Shown: positions 25,092-34,438, counted from the stretch's first letter. The stretch: DNA of 64,000 bases from Flavobacteriales bacterium (GCA_016721825.1 JADKHI010000002.1:656745-720744); one strand, 5' to 3'. The notes: a model not told the origin generated them from the letters alone. Made by a program: numbers and translations.

Positions 25092-27704
25092 GTGGCCAAC
25101 GAACGCAAGAACAAGATCCGCGAGGAAGCCCCCGTGGAGGAGGCGCCCAAGCGCGAACGCCGCGCCCGCAAGAGCGCCCCGCCGACCGAAGGAAAGTTCG
25201 CGCGCTTCAAAGCCTTCCTGGCCGACGAACGCACCCACAAGGTGGGCGGCCTCTTCCTGGTGCTCACCAGCGCCTTCCTGCTCGTGGCCTTCACCAGCTA
25301 CTTCTTCACCTGGCGCATCGACCAGGACATCACCAGCCGTTCCTGGGGTGGCATCTTCGACCGTTCGGTGCATGTGGAGAACTGGCTCGGCAAGCTCGGT
25401 GCGCTCACCAGCCACCAGTTCATCCACCAGTGGTTCGGCGTGGCCGCCTTCGTCTTCGTGCTGTGGAGCTTCCTGCTGGGCGTGCGCATCCTGCTCGGTA
25501 GCTGGATCATGCCCGCGCGCCGCACGCTGGGCTGGAGCGCCATGACCTTGTTCTGGGTCCCCGCCCTGCTCGGCTTCTTCTTCGCCAAGACCGACTACAC
25601 CTTTCTAGGCGGCGGCATCGGCTACACCATCACCGCGCACCTCAGCACCATGCTCGGCACCTTCGGCACGGGTGCCCTGCTCCTGTTCGCCGCCGGAGCC
25701 TTCGCCGTGTTCACCTTCAACCCCTCGTTCGAAGCGCTGGGCCGCCTGTTCGAGCGCAAGGCCCTGGCCGTCTCCGATGCGTTGGACGAGGCCGACGAGG
25801 TGCCCGTGATGAAGAACAGCCGAGTACGGAACCAGCCCGTTGAAGAGTCACCCTTCCAGGAAGAGAATGTGCCTGCCGACCTGACGATGGGCTTGGGTGA
25901 GGAGGAGGTCGAAGAGGAGGATGTGGAGGAAGAGGTCATCGCCGAAGAAGAACTCGTTGAAGAGGAGGAAGAGGTTGTTGAAGAAGAGGTGGAAAGCGCT
26001 CCGGCGATGCTCAGCGTGACAGGCATGGAGGTCGAAGGCCTTCAGCCGATCGAAACACCCTTGCTCGATCCGATCATGCCCGCCGTGCCCATTTCCGTGG
26101 ACGGCATGAGCGTTGTTGCCGCTGCGGCGGAGAAGACCCTCAGCGACGACCAGATCGAAGCGAAACTGCAGGAGTTCGGGGAGTACGACCCCACTCTCGA
26201 CCTCAGCAGCTACGAACTGCCGCCCATCGACCTGCTGGTGGACCATGGCACCGGTGAAGTGACCGTGACCAAGGAGGAACTGGAGGCCAACAAGGACCGC
26301 ATCGTCGAGACCCTCGGCCACTACAACATCGCCATCGACAAGATCAAGGCGACCATCGGCCCCACGGTGACGCTGTACGAGATCATCCCACAGGCGGGCG
26401 TGCGCATCAGCAAGATCAAGAACCTGGAGGACGACATCGCGTTGAGCCTCGCGGCGCTCGGCATCCGCATCATCGCGCCGATCCCCGGCAAGGGCACCAT
26501 TGGCATCGAAGTGCCCAACAGCAAGCCGCAGGTGGTGGGCATGCGCGCCGTGGTGGCGAGTGAAAAATTCCAGAACAGCACCGCCGACCTGCCCATCGTG
26601 CTGGGCAAGACCATCAGCAACGAGACCTTCGTCACCGACCTGGCCAAGATGCCCCACCTGCTGATGGCCGGTGCCACGGGCCAGGGCAAGTCCGTCGGCC
26701 TCAACGCGATCCTCGTTTCGCTGCTCTACAAGAAGCACCCGAGCCAGATCAAGTTCGTGCTGGTGGACCCGAAGAAGGTGGAGCTCACCCTCTTCAACAA
26801 GATCGAGCGGCACTTCCTGGCCAAGCTGCCCGGCGACAGCGACGCCATCATCACCGACACCAAGAAGGTGGTGGCCACGCTGAACAGCCTGTGCATCGAG
26901 ATGGACGATCGCTACGAGCTGCTGAAGGATGCGCAGGTCCGCAACATCAAGGAGTACAACGCCAAGTTCATCAGCCGCCGCCTGAGCCCGGAGAAGGGGC
27001 ACCGCTTCCTCCCCTACATCATCCTGGTGGTGGACGAGTTCGCCGACCTGATCATGACCGCGGGCCGCGAGGTGGAAACGCCCATCGCCCGCCTGGCCCA
27101 GCTGGCCCGCGCCATCGGCATCCACCTGATCATCGCCACGCAGCGCCCCAGCGTCAACATCATCACCGGCACCATCAAGGCCAACTTCCCGGCCCGCATC
27201 GCCTTCCGCGTGACCAGCAAGATCGACAGCCGCACCATCCTCGACACCGGCGGCGCCGACCAGCTGATCGGTCGCGGCGACATGCTGCTGAGCACCGGCA
27301 ACGAGCTGATCCGTATCCAGTGCGCCTTCGTGGACACGCCGGAGGTGGACAAGATCACCGAGTTCATCGGCAACCAACGCGGCTACCCCGAAGCCCTCAT
27401 CCTGCCCGAAGTGCCCACCGAGGACGGTGGCGAGCTGGAAGTGGACGATGGCGAACGTGACAGCATGTTCGAGGAGGCCGCCCGCCTGGTGGTGCAGACG
27501 CAGCAAGGTTCTACTTCGCTCATCCAACGCAAGTTGAAACTGGGCTACAACCGCGCAGGCCGCATCGTCGACCAGCTGGAAAGCGCCGGCATCCTGGGCG
27601 CCTTCGAAGGCAGCAAGGCTCGCCGTGTGCTGATCCCGAACGAAGCCGCCTTGGCCGCGCACTTGGGACAGGCCATGACGGGTGCGGGGGTGGGTGGGTT
27701 CTGA
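25092..27704 (+). CDS. ftsK: DNA translocase FtsK/SpoIIIE
   Basis: A septal DNA pump of about 870 residues that moves chromosomes during division. N-terminal hydrophobic segments (about residues 50-220) anchor it. A linker very rich in glutamate (about 265-305) follows. The motor has the FtsK alpha/beta core with Walker A GATGQGKSVG and Walker B ILVVDEFADL, IATQRPSVNIITG, and a C-terminal gamma winged helix (LIQRKLKLGYNRAGRIVDQLE) that reads DNA polarity. There is no ATG; GTG 25092 gives an N-terminus MANERKNKIREE like other members, while GTG 25053 would add 13 residues. Confidence 0.95.
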   Translation: MANERKNKIREEAPVEEAPKRERRARKSAPPTEGKFARFKAFLADERTHKVGGLFLVLTSAFLLVAFTSYFFTWRIDQDITSRSWGGIFDRSVHVENWLGKLGALTSHQFIHQWFGVAAFVFVLWSFLLGVRILLGSWIMPARRTLGWSAMTLFWVPALLGFFFAKTDYTFLGGGIGYTITAHLSTMLGTFGTGALLLFAAGAFAVFTFNPSFEALGRLFERKALAVSDALDEADEVPVMKNSRVRNQPVEESPFQEENVPADLTMGLGEEEVEEEDVEEEVIAEEELVEEEEEVVEEEVESAPAMLSVTGMEVEGLQPIETPLLDPIMPAVPISVDGMSVVAAAAEKTLSDDQIEAKLQEFGEYDPTLDLSSYELPPIDLLVDHGTGEVTVTKEELEANKDRIVETLGHYNIAIDKIKATIGPTVTLYEIIPQAGVRISKIKNLEDDIALSLAALGIRIIAPIPGKGTIGIEVPNSKPQVVGMRAVVASEKFQNSTADLPIVLGKTISNETFVTDLAKMPHLLMAGATGQGKSVGLNAILVSLLYKKHPSQIKFVLVDPKKVELTLFNKIERHFLAKLPGDSDAIITDTKKVVATLNSLCIEMDDRYELLKDAQVRNIKEYNAKFISRRLSPEKGHRFLPYIILVVDEFADLIMTAGREVETPIARLAQLARAIGIHLIIATQRPSVNIITGTIKANFPARIAFRVTSKIDSRTILDTGGADQLIGRGDMLLSTGNELIRIQCAFVDTPEVDKITEFIGNQRGYPEALILPEVPTEDGGELEVDDGERDSMFEEAARLVVQTQQGSTSLIQRKLKLGYNRAGRIVDQLESAGILGAFEGSKARRVLIPNEAALAAHLGQAMTGAGVGGF

Positions 27705-27727
27705 TAGCCTTTAGTGCAGTGAATCCA

Positions 27728-28555
27728 ATGAATGACCTCGTTCAACACTTCCAGACTGAGCCAATCAAGTTCGTACTGATTGACGTTGTGGAATTCACTC
27801 GAGACGACCGTCTGCTAGAGAATCAGGTCGCGATCATCGAGTCAATGAACAGAATCGTTATTGATGCGATGGAAACACTTTCCCTTGAGCCGGGCAAGAA
27901 TTCCATTCTACTTCCAACAGGAGATGGCGTCTACGTTGCCATTCGCGGAACATCAGCAACAGATGTACATGTTCGATTGGCTTCTATAATTCGGGAAGGA
28001 GTCGACCTATTCAACTCAAGATGTGATGATGCGTCAGAACGATACTTGCTTCGCATTGCGGTGCATGAACATGACGACCTCGTGATTCGCGACATCAATG
28101 GGAGCGAGAATATAGCGGGCCACGGCATTAACACTACTGCACGACTATTGAAGGCTTGTAAGGCCGGATACATTGTTGTTGGCGGTCCAGTCTATCTAAA
28201 GACATTTAACCGAAAGGAATATACTGGTCGCTACATTCCGGTTGAGCATACGGACCATCATGGCAAAGTACATGAGGTATATGCCCTGATGCCAGCTACT
28301 AAAGAAGGTTCAAGCTTGATTTCAGCGGTTGGGAGATTCAAGGGGCGGATAGGTCCTCCCCTAACACTCGAACTCATAAACCAGTTGAACAAAGAAAACT
28401 GGGTTTACCATCGAGTCTATGGATTGGGGCAAATCGAAAATATTGGACCACCGAGTTATCCTCCAGCTGGAAGACAAGTCACTTTCCGGTTCAAAGACAG
28501 ATTGCATCCCATTTGGTTAACAAACCAAAAAGGGAACTACTCTCAATGGCTCTAG
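27728..28555 (+). CDS. Class III nucleotide-cyclase-like protein with extra C-terminal domain
   Basis: A 275-residue soluble protein. Residues about 12-180 form a cyclase homology domain: VLIDVVEFT with metal Asp19, LPTGDGVYV with metal Asp66, and GHGINTTAR with Asn135 and Arg139 in the place of the transition-state residues. Thus the catalytic set looks complete, but the position that is Lys in adenylate cyclases (KTxGD) is Leu62, so the nucleotide used is open. The last ~70 residues (VYHRVYGLGQIENIG...VTFRFKDRLHPIWL) look like a small beta-barrel sensor. The gene is much AT-richer than ftsK, which ends 23 bases earlier, so it appears to be inserted. Signalling or antiphage (Pycsar-like) roles are inference. 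Confidence 0.7.
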   Translation: MNDLVQHFQTEPIKFVLIDVVEFTRDDRLLENQVAIIESMNRIVIDAMETLSLEPGKNSILLPTGDGVYVAIRGTSATDVHVRLASIIREGVDLFNSRCDDASERYLLRIAVHEHDDLVIRDINGSENIAGHGINTTARLLKACKAGYIVVGGPVYLKTFNRKEYTGRYIPVEHTDHHGKVHEVYALMPATKEGSSLISAVGRFKGRIGPPLTLELINQLNKENWVYHRVYGLGQIENIGPPSYPPAGRQVTFRFKDRLHPIWLTNQKGNYSQWL

Positions 28556-28651
28556 TGAAAAGTGTCGCTCACGGATAGCTGCGCTCTGGCCTAAAGACTA
28601 GCGCCACCTATATTCACAATGCAGGTTGGAGCGACCGACTTGGAGTTAGTC

Positions 28652-29674
28652 TTACTCAAGGAAGTCCGTGAATGAAATCCCCGAAGTGTCGAAGTCGCTG
28701 CCAGTCTCCCCTGTCACGACCTGATCGACTATACTCATGGGCAAGGCACAACCGTACCCCAGATCATCATAGTTGCCTCCTTCTTGGCTGTCCGGCTGAT
28801 TCACTGATACAGCTACCACTCTCCCATGGCGATTGATAACCGGCCCGCCACTATTTCCTCCTTTGATGCGGGCAGAAATGAGCATCAGATTCTCCCGCAT
28901 CCATATGTCCTTGGCCGATGCTACTACCGCCCCTCTTGTTGCAGTGTAGCGGGCGGAGATCATTGCCTTCTCAGCTGCCAAGAAATCATGGTATCCAGGG
29001 TAGCGTGGGTATCCCAACACGATGACTTCATCAAGAACCTTTCCCTCACCAGCAATCACCGTCGAAGCATCAAGATTCTCCTTCAACGCCACGAAGGCAA
29101 TGTCCACCTCTTTCCGCTGATGAACCCTAAACGTTCCGTTAGCTAAACTGGCTCCAGTAATTCCCCTAATAGAAAGGCCATGGGCATCCTCGATACAATG
29201 GCGGGCAGTAACGATACCGTTCATGTATTTGAAAGCACTTCCTATCCACTGATCACCCTTACGGTCTGTATAAACCAATGGAAGAACAGCTTCCTTGTAG
29301 TGTTCATAAATGAATCTGAACCCGTAGACTGAAAAACATAGCATAGTGTTTAGAACGTTTCTCAAGAATGGTTGATCCAAAAGATCAACAGACTGTTTAC
29401 AGTAATAACGGGTGTCTGTGTGATCTAGTCCACCTTGGACTCCGATGCTCATCCTGCCACTTTCGCACAAAGCCAAGCAAATAGCGTTAACGTGCTGAGG
29501 TTGTGGTAGTTTTTCGCACTTATACTTATCCGAATACCATGAGCAAAAGCCCATTATCGTACCATCAAATCCTTTCCTCACACTCCAATGCTTGGAGAAG
29601 TAGTGAGTGGCTTCAATCGGAAGCATTGGATATAGCTCTGCGTAATCAATGAACTCTACAAATGGTCGTGCCAT
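28652..29674 (-). CDS. Trypsin-like serine protease without signal peptide, novel N-terminal region
   Basis: A 340-residue protein from ATG 29674. Residues ~130-325 form a chymotrypsin-fold protease with a complete triad: VTARHC (His159), KEVDIAFV (Asp191) and GGNSGGP (Ser275). The first ~130 residues match nothing I know; they are rich in Cys and aromatic residues. There is no signal peptide or clear membrane segment, which is unusual for this fold and suggests an intracellular protease. It is AT-rich and convergent with the cyclase-like gene, 96 bases apart. Intracellular trypsin-like domains are known effectors in bacterial conflict systems; that role here is an inference. Confidence 0.78.
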   Translation of the reverse strand: MARPFVEFIDYAELYPMLPIEATHYFSKHWSVRKGFDGTIMGFCSWYSDKYKCEKLPQPQHVNAICLALCESGRMSIGVQGGLDHTDTRYYCKQSVDLLDQPFLRNVLNTMLCFSVYGFRFIYEHYKEAVLPLVYTDRKGDQWIGSAFKYMNGIVTARHCIEDAHGLSIRGITGASLANGTFRVHQRKEVDIAFVALKENLDASTVIAGEGKVLDEVIVLGYPRYPGYHDFLAAEKAMISARYTATRGAVVASAKDIWMRENLMLISARIKGGNSGGPVINRHGRVVAVSVNQPDSQEGGNYDDLGYGCALPMSIVDQVVTGETGSDFDTSGISFTDFLE

Positions 29675-29815
29675 GCCCAAAGGAAATCAATCGTAAAGTG
29701 CCTGAACTGAGAGGCGGTGCGAAATTACCCTCCTCCATCTACACCCTCTTAAACGCTCGCGACGACATCAGTTTGTGAGCTAGACTAATATCCAAATGTG
29801 AACCCGAGATAAGAC

Positions 29816-31216
29816 TTAACGCTTGATGAACCGAGCGCTCGAACCTCCGCTCCCGGACCGAACAGACACCGTGTACATCCCAGGCGCCAATTCTCGAATG
29901 GAAATGATGGAGACACCTGCATTGACGCTGCCCTGCTCCAGCACCTTGCGTCCGGTCAGGTCGTAAACCTCGATGCTTTGGATCAAGCCACCCGCGCTCC
30001 ACTGCACGGTCAATTGGTCCTCGGCCGGGTTGGGGGACACCTTAAGCATAGCCCGCTCCCGCTCCTGCATCGAAGACTGCGAAATGGTGATGCAGGTATC
30101 GGGGACCAAACCATCCAGAGGGAGGTAGCCGACCCACTCTAAGTCCCCGCCCGGGTATAGGGAGTATTGCGGCATGTACAAGTTGTTCTGGAAGAAGGCG
30201 ATCTTCCCTTGGGCACCCGAAGGCATCGGCCCACCGATGGCACAGAGGTGTTGACCATCGTAGCGTAGCAATCCATACCACGTGCTTTCCCCAACGAAAT
30301 TGTAAATGCCACTGATGTACACTGCCCCTTGATAGGTCTGAATATCCCACACCTGACCGATGAACTCCACTTGCGGAAAAAAGGGCTGCCAAGCGGTACC
30401 GTCGAAGATCTGGGCATGGGTGCTCAAGTTGTTACCGCCTGGAAAGAAGTAACCACCCACGTAGAGCGAATCACCCAGACCAGCTGCCGCTCGTAGCCAG
30501 CCAGTACCCATGCCGCCGCCTACACCGCTCCATGTGCTAACCCCGTCGTAAGCAACGATGTCGGGTGACCCCAACTCGCCCCCCGTGTTGCCCACGAAGT
30601 AGTAGACACCGTGCCAGTATGCTGCGCCATAGATGTCGGGGGTGCTGAATGGAGAATTCGGCAAAGCTTGAACGGTGCCATTCCGGTACTCCCCGACACC
30701 ATGCACAGGCTGATCGAATATCGAATCCGTGTTATCCCCTCCAGTGAAAATGCGGCCATTCAGCCGAAAGAGATCCATCCCATAGTCCGGTTGGCCGAAC
30801 GGCTGCCAGCCACCAGCCACCAGCCGAGTCCCCAAACTCATGGTGTCGCATTCCCAATCGGGCAGGCAGCCTACACCTGATACAAGGATCGTATCGTTCT
30901 GTTCCATCAACGACGTCACATACCTCAATTTACCGATCATCGCGATGGGGTCCGGCGTCGCAAGACCGGTGGTATCCCACTGGGACCCATTCCACCGAAC
31001 CAGCCCGAAGACGCCGATGCTGTCTCCATTGTTTCTGGCATGTCTGAAACTGCCGCCTAACAAGAGCGAAGTGGAATCCGGGCTAAGGGCGAAGCACCGC
31101 ACGAATTCATTGACCCCGCCGTTCAGCGATTGCCATTGGGCCTGAGTGAATTCACTTAACGGGAGCACGGCTAGAAAAAGCCATGCCCGAAAAGGGACCT
31201 TCCACATTCGTTCCAT
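29816..31216 (-). CDS. T9SS-exported beta-propeller protein with type A sorting domain
   Basis: A 466-residue exported protein with signal peptide (MERMWKVPFRAWLFLAVLPL) and repeated kelch-like units such as LVRWNGSQWDT, GVSTWSGVGGG and FDGTAWQPF, expected to fold as a beta-propeller. The last ~75 residues, from VSPNPAEDQLTVQWS to SSARFIKR, form a T9SS type A domain. It begins 3 bases after the stop of the upstream T9SS gene, so they share an operon. The sorting domain is closely similar to that of the upstream gene. Confidence 0.9.
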   Translation of the reverse strand: MERMWKVPFRAWLFLAVLPLSEFTQAQWQSLNGGVNEFVRCFALSPDSTSLLLGGSFRHARNNGDSIGVFGLVRWNGSQWDTTGLATPDPIAMIGKLRYVTSLMEQNDTILVSGVGCLPDWECDTMSLGTRLVAGGWQPFGQPDYGMDLFRLNGRIFTGGDNTDSIFDQPVHGVGEYRNGTVQALPNSPFSTPDIYGAAYWHGVYYFVGNTGGELGSPDIVAYDGVSTWSGVGGGMGTGWLRAAAGLGDSLYVGGYFFPGGNNLSTHAQIFDGTAWQPFFPQVEFIGQVWDIQTYQGAVYISGIYNFVGESTWYGLLRYDGQHLCAIGGPMPSGAQGKIAFFQNNLYMPQYSLYPGGDLEWVGYLPLDGLVPDTCITISQSSMQERERAMLKVSPNPAEDQLTVQWSAGGLIQSIEVYDLTGRKVLEQGSVNAGVSIISIRELAPGMYTVSVRSGSGGSSARFIKR

Positions 31217-31219
31217 GGC

Positions 31220-33967
31220 TTAACGCTTTATGAAACGAGCGCTCGCCAAGCCTGTTCCAGTGCGAACGGACACGGTATACATACCTGACGCAAGACCTCC
31301 GGTAGCAAGGGTGCAAATGCCGGCATTCACCCCGCTGTGCTCAAGCACCATGCGACCGGTGAGGTCGTAGATACTAATGCTCTGGATAAAGCCACCTGTA
31401 TGCCATTGCACCGTCAATTGATCTTCGACCGGGTTGGGGAATAGCTGAAGAACATTGAGCGGGCTGGTAGCACGATCATCAACACCGACTGTTGCGTCGT
31501 ACTCGAGTTGCGCGAGGTAGCCCTCTATGGCGTTCAACGCGGAAGCGGCAAGGCAGTATGGCGTGTGACCTGGAATGAGCGGTGCATGGATGGGGAATCC
31601 TCCTCCACCCGTTGTGGCCCCGCTCGTATACAGCCTGCCGTTGATGGCCTCCAAGCCTCCCGCCCAGTCACTGCCGGGATCGCCGAGATAGGAACTGTAG
31701 AAGAGCGAACCTGCGGGGGAGAAACCAGCTATGTACACATCGAAATTGGTCAATACCCCGAAACCTTCGTCGCCGTGTTCAGTCTGTGAATAATACGAAG
31801 CATTCGCGAGCAGGTCCACTGCGGTAATGTCGGTCGCAACAGAGCCGCTCACCGTACTGCTCTGTAAGAACACATTGTTGTCCACGTCGCAAGAAACACG
31901 GATGTTCGCTAAGCTGTAATAGGATTCATCCCTGGAACCTTGGATCATGGTGCTCCAGGTCATATCGGTGTTCGAGTCGAACCTACAGATGTAGTGATCC
32001 CAGTCGGCCTGGAGCCCATCGTAGGGTTCAAAGTACTGACCCAGCCCGCATTGTGGGAACAGTGAACTGTTCACCCAACTACAGGGTGTAGAGCAATAGC
32101 CTTGCCCTTTCACGTATCCGACTGCGTAAACATTCCCGAGACCATCCACTTCCAGGTCCGTCAACCGATCCTCCAGTGAACTACCCAAGTACGACGACCA
32201 GTCCATGTGCATGGTAGGGATGGAGAACTTCACAATGAAGCCGTCCGAGTATTGACCAGCCCCATCATTGAATTCGTTCAGCCGGTCTTTGATGAAACCA
32301 CCTGCACCGCAAATAGGAAAATCCAACCATCCGTTCGAAGGGCAATCAGGAACATTTAGGTCATTGGCTGTGGACGTATAACCACCTACGTAGAGCACGT
32401 TGTTCAGGTCATCCACCTTACACGACAAGGCTGCATCGCTTTGGGGCCCACCTAGCGCTGTGGAGTATGTGCGCTCCATCAGTGAGTTGAACCTCATGAC
32501 GAAGCCATCGTTCCTGAACGTTAAGCCAGCCTGAGGGTAACCGATCGAATAGTAATCTGCAGTGCCGGTTGGATCCACAAATGGCCACGCACCCCAATCG
32601 ACCAAGTTCGCTCCGCCCACAACATACAAGTTGCCAGAAGCATCGTAATCGACATCGCTGATGTCGAGATCCACCAAGTACGTGGGAAAGCGAGTTCCAT
32701 AAAGTCCAGCGCCTGTGGCAGCGTCCAGAACCGCAAGCATGCCATACCCATCATTCCGATCGCTCGTTGGCAGCCCATTCTCAAAGTTTAACGCCGTTTG
32801 TACCGATTCTGACAGGCCGCAGATCGCCACACGACCATTGACCGGATCATAAGCCAATGATCTAGCCTTGTCCGGGCCGTTGTTGCCGTAATAGGTCATC
32901 CATGCGGCTCCATCGGCAGTGGTCTCGTAGTACTGATTGAATTTGCCAACGATAGCGTCAAAATTGCTTGGGAACAAAAAGGGTTGCACCACCTGTCCTC
33001 CATTCACCGGTAAACCAGTCGCGCTCTTGGAATGACCGGTGTAGTAGATGTAACCGTTCTCACCCTCCGCAAGATCACTAATGAAATCTTCTTGTCCGGC
33101 GCCCGGTACATGGGTACACCACTCTGGCGTTGGCCCCGGAGGCGGAGGCGGCGCAAAGGCCGCAGGATTCAACGGGGTGACTTGGATGATCAGTGGTTTG
33201 GTCGGGTCGAACGCACCGAAGTCAAAAGAAACCAAGGCGCTACCGTGCTGGTTCTCATAGCTGGGCACCCATGTCACTGGTACTATGGTGTTGCCGACCT
33301 GCTGGTAAGCCATGCCTTGATTCAGGCGAGTTTGCTTGGTCCCCATGTATAACCTGAGCATTCCGTCAACGTCCACATCCAAGCTGTCTTGCCCCTCGAA
33401 CCGAAGGAGCAGGTCGTCGGGGTTCCCGCCCGGACGCACCACGTAGAGGAACTTCGGACCATAGCGATCGCTCAGGATGTGGTAATCGATCTTGCTGTAG
33501 ATGTTCGGATAGATGATGCGTTGGCTTCCGGTCACGTTGGTAACGCCTTGCGGCGTGTAGGTCTCATAGAAGTTGTACTTCATCGGCAGCGGGTCGTACG
33601 CAAAGGGCACTGAAACGCGCACGGCCTCACCCGTCGGGTAGAAATCCAGGCGACACACCTTGTCATTCTGATGGTCGATGCTGTCATAGGCGGCGAAGGT
33701 CACCGCCGTTCGTATCTCGTCCATCGCATAGATGCTGGGAACAGTTCCAACACTGTGAAAGAGAACATCGTTCCGCGGATCTCCGTCGAGGTCGTATACC
33801 TGACCTCGGTTCTTCAAATAGTTCCATCCGGCCGAATAGCCCAAGCCGTCCAGATTCTCTGGAATGAAGGGTTGGGCGAAGGCGGATAGGGCGGGATCCA
33901 TTGCAAGCAGAAGCACCAACAAGCGCAACAGCGTCGAAAAGTCCGTGAGCCGAATAGACGTTTTCAT
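31220..33967 (-). CDS. Large T9SS-exported SBBP-like protein with type A sorting domain
   Basis: A 915-residue exported protein. The signal peptide ends ALSAFAQPF. The N-terminal ~250 residues (LKNRGQVYDLDGDPRNDVLF..., YPNIYSKIDYHI) match the domain that precedes SBBP beta-propeller repeats in Bacteroidota. Propeller-like units such as WMTYYGNNGPDKARSLAYDP and WSSYLGSSLEDRLTDLEVD follow. The last ~75 residues, LFPNPVEDQLTVQWH to SARFIKR, are a T9SS type A domain. A proline-rich hinge (PPPPPGPTPEW) separates the first two parts. It is the first gene of a two-gene operon. Confidence 0.9.
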   Translation of the reverse strand: MKTSIRLTDFSTLLRLLVLLLAMDPALSAFAQPFIPENLDGLGYSAGWNYLKNRGQVYDLDGDPRNDVLFHSVGTVPSIYAMDEIRTAVTFAAYDSIDHQNDKVCRLDFYPTGEAVRVSVPFAYDPLPMKYNFYETYTPQGVTNVTGSQRIIYPNIYSKIDYHILSDRYGPKFLYVVRPGGNPDDLLLRFEGQDSLDVDVDGMLRLYMGTKQTRLNQGMAYQQVGNTIVPVTWVPSYENQHGSALVSFDFGAFDPTKPLIIQVTPLNPAAFAPPPPPGPTPEWCTHVPGAGQEDFISDLAEGENGYIYYTGHSKSATGLPVNGGQVVQPFLFPSNFDAIVGKFNQYYETTADGAAWMTYYGNNGPDKARSLAYDPVNGRVAICGLSESVQTALNFENGLPTSDRNDGYGMLAVLDAATGAGLYGTRFPTYLVDLDISDVDYDASGNLYVVGGANLVDWGAWPFVDPTGTADYYSIGYPQAGLTFRNDGFVMRFNSLMERTYSTALGGPQSDAALSCKVDDLNNVLYVGGYTSTANDLNVPDCPSNGWLDFPICGAGGFIKDRLNEFNDGAGQYSDGFIVKFSIPTMHMDWSSYLGSSLEDRLTDLEVDGLGNVYAVGYVKGQGYCSTPCSWVNSSLFPQCGLGQYFEPYDGLQADWDHYICRFDSNTDMTWSTMIQGSRDESYYSLANIRVSCDVDNNVFLQSSTVSGSVATDITAVDLLANASYYSQTEHGDEGFGVLTNFDVYIAGFSPAGSLFYSSYLGDPGSDWAGGLEAINGRLYTSGATTGGGGFPIHAPLIPGHTPYCLAASALNAIEGYLAQLEYDATVGVDDRATSPLNVLQLFPNPVEDQLTVQWHTGGFIQSISIYDLTGRMVLEHSGVNAGICTLATGGLASGMYTVSVRTGTGLASARFIKR

Positions 33968-34141
33968 ATCGGTGGATTTTTCTCGAAACTAAACCCCGCA
34001 ACTGATCATTCCAAGCATGGCGGCAAACTCAACACAACCTTAATGCAAGTCCATGGCAAGGGATTCTTAGACCAGCTTGGTGAGGTCTGCTCCAGCATTC
34101 ATGCGGGCCGCACTGCGCTTCTCCCCGCCACATCTAACAAT
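33968..34141. other. Upstream region of the T9SS operon
   Basis: No gene seen. The first half is AT-rich and should hold the minus-strand promoter of the T9SS operon, but no clear TAnnTTTG was found. Confidence 0.4.
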
Positions 34142-34438
34142 GAACAGCATTGTGCTCCACTAGAACCGGTATAGCGTGGCGTAGAACCCGACCCTCTCAG
34201 CCCTTACACACTTCCCAGCAACTGTGAACCCTATTTGGAAGGAGGTGAACCACCCCAGCCCAAGCCTGTTCACCTTCCACATGACCCAGAACCAAGTACC
34301 TCCGAGCCTGAAGAAGCCTTGACCCAAGCAGAACCTCCCGAGCCCAGACCTAATGCCTACCGGCCTGTGTAAGAACCCACTTCCGCAGACCGAGAACCGC
34401 TCCGCCTTAGCCTTGAACCGGTGCAACGCATCCTTGAT
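34142..34438. repeat. Degenerate array with exact 21-bp phasing of a W-GAACC core
   Basis: GAACC occurs at 34163, 34184, 34226, 34247, 34289, 34331, 34373, 34394 and 34415, every one on the same 21-base phase, and GAACA at 34142 is on phase too. In 14 consecutive 21-base units the last base is always A or T, the second base is A in 13, and the first is G in 12; the remaining ~15 bases vary. A further GAACC at 34439 is shifted by 3 bases, where the array frays. The period equals two turns of B-DNA and also seven codons. It lies in the 720-base gap between the divergent T9SS operon and the FN3 gene. Confidence 0.75.

Noticed and set aside
25848..27662. 604-codon open frame antisense to ftsK
   Set aside because: Shadow of a GC-rich gene; low-complexity product, and ftsK is clearly real.
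27728..29674. Calling the cyclase/protease pair a Pycsar system
   Set aside because: Pycsar effectors known to me carry TIR or membrane domains; no such gene is adjacent, and cyclase specificity is unknown.
34142..34438. Calling the phased array a CRISPR or TIGR array
   Set aside because: Cores are only about 6 bases, degenerate, and lack a nearby cas or tas gene; unit length is 21 bases.
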